A stretch of DNA of 64,000 nucleotides from Cannabis sativa (Eukaryota; Streptophyta; Magnoliopsida; Rosales; Cannabaceae), in assembly GCF_029168945.1 (NCBI RefSeq), contig NC_083610.1, positions 78,297,580 to 78,361,579 of the forward strand, in the 5' to 3' direction. Every line of letters starts with the position of its first letter. Position 1 is the stretch's first letter. Position numbers and translations under genes: made by a program. Positions 56,135 to 64,000 of the stretch are shown here, piece by piece. Under the pieces are notes generated by a model. It was not told where the DNA came from. It saw only the letters and a list, made by a program, of their open reading frames with translations, and did no database searches.

Positions 56135-57579
56135 TTATGGTTGAGACAGAGCTTCAGAAAATGATGGATCTTTCCATGGAGCTATCATTCCATGGGGCAA
56201 ATTCTGCAAATTAACATTTTTTTAGAAACTAAATAATAACATTCAATATGAAACCAAAGTTCTCCTGAAAGTGAAATTGATCTAGCAGATAGATTAGTAT
56301 AATTTCTAAATTTGGATTACAAGTCGTCTAAGTTAAGAAAACCATTCAACTTTGAAGAATATACCACATATGGACTCACAGAATTTCAATCTTCATTGTG
56401 AAATTTGTAAATGACATCAAGCTAGACAGAATAATACCATTCCTTTCACTAAGAAAACAACACCACAACTCAAGCTAAGACCAGAAATGGAAAACTAACC
56501 TTCAACCAGTAGAAAAACCCGCGTAGTAAATTTAGTGTTTTGCGATCATCTGCTTTGGCCTGAATAATCTGATCTGCAAAATCTGCATTAAAAAAAAAGT
56601 CACCTTTTTCATGTAGGAGCAGCCTTTGAATAATTTCATGAAATCAAATTATGATAGAATGTATAAAATAAAAGCAAGTTCTTATCATCCATTCAAATCA
56701 ATCAAAACAGAAAAACTAAACCAAGTGACCTTTATATAGATCCAAATAAGATTTTTTATGAGTTACTACTTCATCCCAGAGAGCCTTATGTTGCTGTGGA
56801 TCGTAGGGACATCTTAGAATATCCAGTAGTTCCTTTTTGAACTCGGATTCACTGCTTCCACCTTTAGACAAATTCTTGTCTTCTAAATCAATCTATAATA
56901 TACTTTGAAAGGACAAAATCAGAAGACAAGATTTATGCATAAAAAAGATTAACATTTACTATCATATAGATAGACGAGAACATTACCAAAGTTATATCAA
57001 ACTTATAAACTCCATTAGGGTCTTCCTTGGTTGATATTATCATTATCTCATCGTCATCATATTCATTACTTTTTTTGAGATTAGAATCTTGTCCCTGATA
57101 TTTTCGGTCAGCACATTTTTGACCTTCAAAACAAAGTCCATAAAGACCAAACATTTATGTATATATATAAATATATATATATATATATAAATACGTATTG
57201 AATTTCTATTTTTCACTTTTTTAAATAAAAAAAAATTGAAGAACTTACCGCGCCAAGAATTCTCAATCTCACCATCTTCGTCTTCATCATCGATAATTAT
57301 AAGATTTTTAACAAGATCATTCTTGTAAGGCACTAAAGTTTCTTCAGCTATCTTGTTTTCGATCGCCTTGCTCTGAGGGTCATCGTCACAGCGATTTTGA
57401 TCAGCTGCGCTCTCTGATCGGAGACGCTTACCCTTGCGGTGAGTGTTTGAGTTCAAAATTAGGCTACTTCTTCTCAATCTTCTCTGTAACCTCAAATCAC
57501 AGTTCTCGTCAGCCGGGCTCCCGACTCCCACGCAACCGCCGCCGCCGCCATGTCCCTTCGCCGCCGAAAAATGACCCAT
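56135..57579 (-). CDS. Five-exon plant gene of unknown function
   Basis: Modelled exons on the minus strand: 57579-57249, 57123-56987, 56892-56730, 56582-56500, 56203-56135. All introns are GT-AG with consistent phases, giving 260 residues. Exon 1 encodes a Gly-rich start, a basic stretch (LRLQRRLRRS; HRKGKRLR) and an acidic stretch (IIIDDEDEDGEIE), suggesting a disordered nuclear protein. Exons 3-5 look folded: SEFKKELLDILRCPYDPQQH, KALWDEVVTHKKSYLDLYK, DRKTLNLLRGFFYWLK, then GMIAPWKDPSF near the end. I recall similar C-terminal blocks (a short helix with CPYD/PFD, ending in LLRGFFYWL) in uncharacterised plant proteins but cannot name a family. No membrane segment or enzyme motif seen. Convergent with ndhM. 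Confidence 0.75.
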
Positions 57580-57903
57580 TGAGCTTGAAATAATGTTAGT
57601 ACCGTTTCCAATTTTCTTCAGATTGATCCTTCACCAGCGATTTCACAAGAAAAAAATATCAGGGGAAACCCTAATTTAGAGGTGAAATCCGGGGTTACTG
57701 TAATTATCCAGGACTATAAGAAGAATCTCAAGTTTCAAATCAGAGTATATTTATAGGGTTTTTTTTTCCCGCCCTTTCTCGATAACCAATGTGCTTTTTT
57801 TTTTCGCTTTAAGTAGGATGTACTTACTAGAGTCGGTTTAGAAATAAGTTATAAAAAAGGAAAAAAAATAAGTTGAAAAAAAATAAGTTAAAAAAAAAAT
57901 TAG
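57580..57903. other. 5' flank of the unknown gene
   Basis: Holds the putative 5' UTR and promoter of the minus-strand gene, with GAAATCGCTGG on the minus strand and a TATAAATA-like string (minus, about 57750). No other gene. Confidence 0.3.
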
Positions 57904-58216
57904 TGTTATGAATAACCATATATCATAGAATTAGGTAGTTTACTCTAAATAATGTACTATATGTTGAGAAATAGAGTTTTCCTCTATTAACTCAACTCCA
58001 CAGAGTATTATTTAGGAAGTAATGATTAACCTTTTTTCAATTCTATTAGAATATTTTCTTATTGTAATTATCTTTGGAAATTGGTCATGCCACTTGTAAT
58101 AGAGTCATTGCTCTTATCATCATTTTATAACAACTTCATTTCACTATAAAAGAAAAGTTTTGGCTCATCATGAAAATGAACTGAGAAAATTATTTACTCG
58201 ATTTCTCTGAAATCGA
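57904..58216 (+). repeat. 5' LTR of a Ty1/copia element (RE1-like)
   Basis: Starts TGTTATGAATAACC, contains a TATAAAAG box near 58144, and ends just before the PBS. The 3' edge is approximate because the terminal CA is not clear (..ATCGAACTT then TGGTATC). About 0.3 kb. Its partner LTR is not in the window. Confidence 0.65.
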
Positions 58217-58220
58217 ACTT

Positions 58221-58232
58221 TGGTATCAGAGC
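58221..58232 (+). other. Primer-binding site, initiator tRNA-Met
   Basis: TGGTATCAGAGC, a perfect copia-type PBS, just after the 5' LTR. Confidence 0.85.
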
Positions 58233-58250
58233 CCACCTTGACCTCTGTCA

Positions 58251-59663
58251 ATGGCTACACCACAAGAACAACAGCCCACCGAAGGAAGGTCTCAGACCCC
58301 CTCGTTGTTAGCACCAACAGAATTGGTGCATCCCCATCTCAGCTCCCAAATACCTTTTCCCAGCAACCTACCACACTAAACCAACAATTTTCTCTAAAAC
58401 TGGACATAATCAATTTTACCATGTGGAAGACTATGGTGTCCACCATTGTTCGTGGACACAGGTTACATGGTTATCTCAATGGCACAAAATTGTGTCCACC
58501 AGAGTTTATTTCATTTCAGTAGCTGGTGAAGTTAAATATGAAGGCGAGCTTGAAACCAACTCTGAGTATGAACAATGGATCATTAATGATCAACTTCTCA
58601 AGGGCTGGATTTACAGTTCAATGATTGAAGGAATAGCTACAGAAGTTATGGGATCCACTTCTGTAGCAGGCCTCTAGAGAGCTTTAGAAAGCTTGTATGG
58701 AGCTTATTCCAAATCAAAAATGGATGATATTAGGACCTTAACCCAGAGTGTTCGCAAAGGTTCAACACCAATGGGTGAGTATCTATGGCAAAAGAAAAAC
58801 TGGTCCAACATTCTTGTTCTTGCAGGTGACCCTTATTCAAAGGCACACCTTGTTGCAAATATGTTATCTGGCCTGAATGCTGAGTATCTCTCGATCGTGG
58901 TCCAGATCGAAGCAAGACCAAGTACAGCTTGGCAAGAACTGCAAGATATACTTATGAGTTTTGATAGCAAAATCTAAAGATTACAGACACTTACCATCAG
59001 CAACACATCCATAAACTCCAATAATCCTCAAGCCAACATTGCTGCTAAAAACAATTCTGGATCTAATTCAACAGGATGTGGTCGTGGTTCCAACAATCAC
59101 AGCAGTCACAATTAGTATTCTGGCAATGGAGGTCGATTTTTTGGCAATCGTGGTAGTCCTAGGAGATTTCGTGGAAGAGGATGCACCAATACAACTCGAC
59201 CATCTTTTCAGGTCTGTGGCAAGTATGCCTACTCTGCTGCAGTCTATTACAACAGATTTGATGAAAATTTTATGGGGCAGATCCAAACCAGACAAGTGGA
59301 GGAAACAAACCATCATAGACCAGTCACAATGCTTTCGTTGCCAGTCCAGAAGTTTTAGAGAGTGATGTGTGGTTTGTTGATAGTGGAGCCAGCAACCACA
59401 TCACCTCTGATGGTGCCTCAATAAACCAGAAACAACCCTATGGTGGTAAGGAAACTGTTACAGTGGGTGATGGAACCAAACTTAGCGTATCTCACATTGG
59501 TAGTAGTGTTTTGGACACCAATGATGGGAAGCATTTGTTGTTAAAAGAAATGCTACTTGTTCCTAAAATTGCTAAAAAAATTAATTAGTTTTTCCAAACT
59601 CACTAATGATAACAACGTGCTAATTGAATTTCATTCCAATGTTTGTTTGGTGAAGGACAAGGC
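58251..59663 (+). pseudogene. RE1-like copia Gag-protease, frameshifted
   Basis: Starts ATGGCTACACC at 58251. The frame breaks early near 58340; Gag homology continues in other frames: FSLKLDIINFTMWKTMVSTI, VRGHRLHGYLNGTK, then a DPYSKAHLVANMLSGLNAEY block and IEARPSTAWQELQDILMSFD near 58960. A Gly/Arg-rich linker is followed by a shifted frame with the protease motif WFVDSGASNHITSD at about 59369. The reading is cut at 59663 by a solo LTR. Non-functional. Confidence 0.75.
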
Positions 59664-61475
59664 TGTTAGAATATCTTTTACTAGGATCTAAATTTTCTAA
59701 CAAGTATGTTCTTAACATCCTAAATATAAATTTCTAAAACAATGAATCTTAAACACATATAAAGTATGAGAAACTTTATATTGGTTGCAGTGGAATATAA
59801 TGACTCCTTCCACTCAGATCTCTAACCATTGTATCTTTTCATTTGTAGAGTGTTATTAAGATTTGAGCCCAATTCTCCTTCAGTTGTTTGGATTCTTCAC
59901 AATCTTATACAATATGATTGAGGACTAACTTGCTATGGGTGGGCATGCACTCAATTACTAAGGCTCTTGATGAAGAACACTCAAGGATTCGAAAATTATA
60001 AGAGCAAAAAAGAAGAAGAAGTCTCAAACTCTCTAGTTGTCTCATAAGATGTAAACTATGTTTAGAGTCATTAGTTGGATAATGAGACTATTCTTTTCTT
60101 TTTATACTATTTCACTTAGGGTTAGGATTGAATTATATGGAATAAAAAATGATAAAATAATAGCAAAATTAACACTTAGTGGCCGACCATGATGTGGACC
60201 CTACACTAATTATATTTTTGCCATTTTCTCAACCATTTATCTATTATTTCACAAATGTCATATTTTCTAATTCTAATCCTATAAATGCCAAAATTAATTA
60301 GACTCCACAAAGTCTCTTAATTAATAAATAAACCCTAAAATCCTTTTTTTCACAATCAAGCCATAACTTAGTAAAAATTCATAAATAAGACATAGTGTAA
60401 TTTAGAATTATAATTGATTAATTAAAATTAATTAGCTGAGTCTTACAAGCAGTATTGTCTCAACTAGTATGGGGACCATGGGCCTATATAACCAAGCTTC
60501 CAATAAACAGATATAGTCTAGAATTTATTAAGTAAATTCCCTAACTTATTAATTCCTCCTTGCACCACTATAGATTTGGAATTGCACTCTCAATTATATA
60601 GAGCGCTCTATATGTTCCACGATATAGATACGATATGAATTATCCATTTGTTATAATCCTAATAATCAATAATTCTCTATAGATGATCTACATTGAGTAA
60701 GGATAAATTTACCGTTACACCCTTCAAAGTATTTTATCCTTAAAATACTTACCTACCTATAAATAATATTTCAGTAAACTAATATAATCACTGAAATGAG
60801 TACTCAACCATTTATCTCTTTTAAGCCAAGCTCGAAGGAAATCATCGTTTCACGTTTATGTCCAGATAGAAGCTATAGATTTTGTATCTATGATTAGCGC
60901 TCCCACTCAATTGAACTACCATGTCCTTAATCTATATGTCACAAGAAGATCCATTGGTCGACTTTAACGAACAGATTGAAGAACACAAATAATATAACTG
61001 AACTAGAACCTAACCATCTCAGGATTGAGATCATTTGATCTAAGATCAACTAGTTGATATTGAATTGAATAGATATTGCGTAAGCTTATTATATCTTATC
61101 CAAATTCAATATCGACCCCTTCCGATGCATACTCCATACATCCAACCGAAGTTTACTTTAACAAATGTCTTAGAAAGGGCATAACACTTATCCAATGTGC
61201 AAGTAAACTACATTGTAGATTATCCTATCAGTTAAACCTTGTGTATTGATAAATTAGAATCTTGATTACTTTCCACTGTGTTGATAACACAATAAATAAG
61301 AATATCAATGTGATAAAGATTTGGATAAATTTATAAATTAAATAAACAAATAAATGATCACATGAATCTAATAACACATTAAATAAGTAATGAAAATAAA
61401 TTTGTTTCTTTATTGATAAATAAATATAAGAGATTATATTAAAATAGAGTTTTATTTAGGACACAAAGCTCAACA
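59664..61475. mobile_element. Solo LTR (Ty1/copia family) with TSD AAGGC
   Basis: 1812 bp, starting TGTTAGAATATC and ending AAAGCTCAACA. Flanked by AAGGC at 59659-59663 and 61476-61480. It splits the pol reading of the RE1-like element, which resumes at once after the second AAGGC. No internal coding region, PBS or second LTR, so it is a solo LTR from unequal recombination. A relic of the same family is at 1935-2600. Confidence 0.88.
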
Positions 61476-61480
61476 AAGGC

Positions 61481-61867
61481 AACTCAGAAGGTAGTGCTTC
61501 GAGGAGTGCTTAGAGATGGATTATACAGACTGGAAACACCCTACATCATCATTTTACCACAGGTTCAAATCAACCACAATCCACAAATAAAAACTAGCCA
61601 AAGTCTACTTATTTTTCTGCTTGTTTTTCTACTAATTCCAATGTAAACCAACTTGAAGTTGATGAGAATTTTGTGTCTAAAGTAGATGTATGGCACAGAC
61701 ATTTAGGCCATCCATCACCTAGGCTTTTAAATCTTGTTTTAGAGTCAAGTAATGTAAGAAGATCCAAAAATGAAATACAAACTTTCTGTGATGCCTGTTA
61801 ATATGGAAAGTCACATGCTCTTCCTCACAAGTTATCATCTAATCGTGCAAAATTTGTGCTTGAACTT
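61481..61867 (+). pseudogene. RE1-like copia pol, continuation (GAG pre-integrase)
   Basis: Resumes the interrupted frame with VVLRGVLRDGLYRLETP, then in a shifted frame VDVWHRHLGHPSPRLLNLVL and a zinc-binding-type FCDAC..GKSHALPH block at about 61786-61830, with one in-frame TAA where another residue is expected. This is the HHCC end of the integrase. Cut at 61867 by the next insertion. Confidence 0.7.
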
Positions 61868-63819
61868 TGTAAAGACAGCCTAAAATTAATATTTTGGATT
61901 ATTAAATAATTAGGGTTTATGTATGAGATTAAATTAATATTTATGAAATGCATATTTTGGAAATATATTTAATATCATATATGTTATTATGCTATTTTAT
62001 GTAAATTACTCAACTTCTGTGTTTGTGTTCGGAAGCTGTGGAAAGCGACGTCGGGCCTTTAGAGAGTCGTATATTGTATGTTATAACATTTTATTATTTT
62101 CGGGATATCATTTTTAGGGATGTTAGTATCGGGTTTTGACCGGAATATTTTTATAATTAAAAGTCCTTAGAAGCTTTTATCAATCTTTGGTATTTATTTA
62201 TGGAGTAATTGCTCTTTTAATTTTTTTTAATTCTTTTATTCTTATTGTTATTTCTTTTCAGCCTAATAACTTAAATATATTAGGTAATAGATTTAGATAA
62301 ATCTCCTTTTTCTCTTGGAAAAGCTAGAAAGCCCTAGAAAATTCACTCTTCTTCAACCTCTCTCTCTCTTGCTCTCGATTTCCCTAGGAGCAGCTTGAAG
62401 CTGTGAATTTTCAGCTTATCTACAAGAAGTCTAGCTGAATTCTAAAGTCTCAATTCAAGGTATCTCTTTCTAGTTACCTTCCTTATGTTTTTCCTTAAGT
62501 TTAGGTTGAATTGTGAGGGTTGAGTTGAAGGTTATGGTGGCTGTTTGTTCTAGAGTCATTCTAATTTGTAATCTGGTGTTGATTATGTTCTTTGTTGCTG
62601 GTTTGGATTAATTTAAGGGGTTACCTTGTTGTTTGAGTCAATTGGAGTTCATGAACTCCAACTTGGGCTCTAATGGTGATTCCAAGTTTTGACTTGTTTA
62701 CTATAATTTGATGATTGGAATGTGTTATTTGGGGTATGAGCAGGTGTTCTGGAAGTTATAGAAAAGTTTGGGCTTGATTTGAATTTAAGCGATCGAATTT
62801 TTGTTCCCAGCTCAGAACCGATCGACCGGTTCTGAGAAGCCTCTTGCAACCGGTCGACCGGTTGGTACCCAGGAACTGGGGTTCCGGTTGGGAACCGGTC
62901 TGCCGGTTGGGGCTTTTTCCCGAGCCCTAGTTTTTCCCGTTTTTGCGTAATTTAGGGTATTGGCATCCTATTTATCGATAGGGTTAAGCTTAGTTTCTAT
63001 TTTAAATCCCCGATAGGTGTTTTAGCATGTCTCTCATTGAATTTTGAATATTTTGGTTTAGGGCCCTGTAAAGCGTCGAGTTGCGTTTCCACTCAGGCTG
63101 ACCGGCACACTTGAGCACGGAACGAGGTAAGATAGCATAAGAATATATATATGAAAATATACTTATTTTAGATGTTTGCACTACTAGCACTAATATGATT
63201 GCGATTTATTAGAGTGTTAGTGTAGTGTTATGTACTAGTAGCTAGGGTTACGGTGTTATCAACACGAGTACTAGAGGTACGGCGTGCATATGGTACAACA
63301 CTTAGTAAATCCCGGGAGTACAATTATGGCTCTACCAACACGAGTACAGGGTTGGTACTTTAGTGCATTTGGTACAGTAGTCGTACTTCCCTTAAGAACG
63401 TTCTTATTCATTTGCTGAGCTTAATTAATGAGCTCAGGGTGGCTTAATCACAAAGCTGGCATCTAATTATTTATATATATGTTTTGCATATCTTACTGAG
63501 TCTGTCGACTCATCAGTTTTCTACCGTGTGTAGGTAAAGGAAAAGAAAAGCTGGAGGAACAGTGAAATGAAGCTCGACAGTGATTGTACATATCGCGGCA
63601 GTGCAACCTGGAGGGTTTCGGTCTTTTATTATTTTGAGTCTGTATTTTGAAGTTGCATGCTCGCAAGTTTTTTTTAAGAAAAAAATATTATATGTACATA
63701 TTAGAAAAATACTTTTAAGTTGTATTTTGATACTCGGGATCCCGATTCATATAGTTATAAAGATATAATATGTTAAGGTTAACTTTCGAGTTTAGTAAAT
63801 ATAAAATGCGGGCGTTACA
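61868..63819 (+). repeat. 5' LTR of a Ty3/gypsy element (Tekay-like chromovirus)
   Basis: 1952 bp, starting TGTAAAGACAGCC and ending GGGCGTTACA: matching TGTAA / TTACA termini. A PBS follows at once. The length and internal phrases (TTACTGAGTCTGTCGACTCA near 63493; CACGAGTAC repeats near 63250-63350) fit Tekay-type LTRs. It contains three imperfect ACCGGTCGACCGGT palindromes at 62815-62905. The lineage call is from general resemblance. Confidence 0.7.
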
Positions 63820-64000
63820 GTTTGGTATCAAAGCCACCAGGTTGTCCACTGAAGACCGTTAAGATATGTACAATCAAGGCCAGTGTCGAGCTCAAATCAC
63901 GGTCCCGTAAGCTTTATTTCTTTTGTAAACTGTTCTAAGATATGTTGCATATTTGACTAAATAGATGTTATAAAACCCTAATTGCGGTCCTAAAAATATT
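63820..64000 (+). mobile_element. Gypsy element internal region, PBS and leader (runs off window)
   Basis: TGGTATCAAAGCC at 63823-63835 matches the initiator tRNA-Met PBS with one change. Untranslated leader follows; no Gag start is reached before the window ends. Confidence 0.65.

Noticed and set aside
1..64000. tRNA, rRNA or endogenous pararetrovirus sequences
   Set aside because: I scanned for tRNA B-box-like motifs, rRNA stretches and pararetrovirus movement or RT motifs and saw none that I could support by eye.

Overview
The window is plant nuclear DNA, very AT-rich and dominated by transposable elements. The evidence is spliced genes with GT-AG introns, a nuclear-encoded chloroplast NDH subunit with a transit-type N-terminus, and plant-type Ty1/copia, Ty3/gypsy, LINE, Helitron, MULE, hAT-like and PIF/Harbinger elements. 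The TE flavour suggests a dicot, perhaps Rosales, but the species cannot be fixed from this sequence.

Layout. 1-11.6 kb holds small and broken elements: a 5'-truncated LINE tail with target-site duplications (TSDs), a fragment of a copia LTR family, two MULE-like non-autonomous elements, a second LINE 3' end, and a Helitron 3' end with remnants of a replication protein A gene and of a TOM6-like gene beside it. 11.6-17.6 kb holds two PIF/Harbinger elements in opposite orientation only 21 bp apart. 18.0-24.2 kb is a degraded Ty1/copia element inserted into a small TIR element (TSD AACAC). 24.3-30.2 kb is intergenic with two further MULE-like elements. 30.3-38.6 kb is a ten-exon gene for a large protein with five CCCH zinc fingers (ZC3H3 / Arabidopsis C3H7 type). 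40.6-53.5 kb is a Helitron split by a 9.6-kb Sirevirus-type copia element on the minus strand (TSD ACATT). 53.8-54.5 kb is a hAT-like element. 54.9-57.6 kb carries two convergent genes: ndhM (+) and a five-exon gene of unknown function (-). 57.9 kb to the end is a three-layer nest: a copia element on +, broken by a 1.8-kb solo LTR (TSD AAGGC), then by the 5' LTR and primer-binding site of a gypsy element that runs off the window.

The three host genes do not form a pathway. The CCCH protein is probably nuclear and RNA-binding, NdhM acts in the thylakoid NDH complex, and the third is unassigned. I did not find a new biological system. The strongest unusual signals are the Sirevirus-in-Helitron nest, a Sirevirus LTR with an internal duplication of its polypurine-tract junction, the inverted PIF/Harbinger pair, the Helitron next to two gene fragments, and clustered CAG/CTG discordance between paired LTRs that looks like consensus error at methylated sites.
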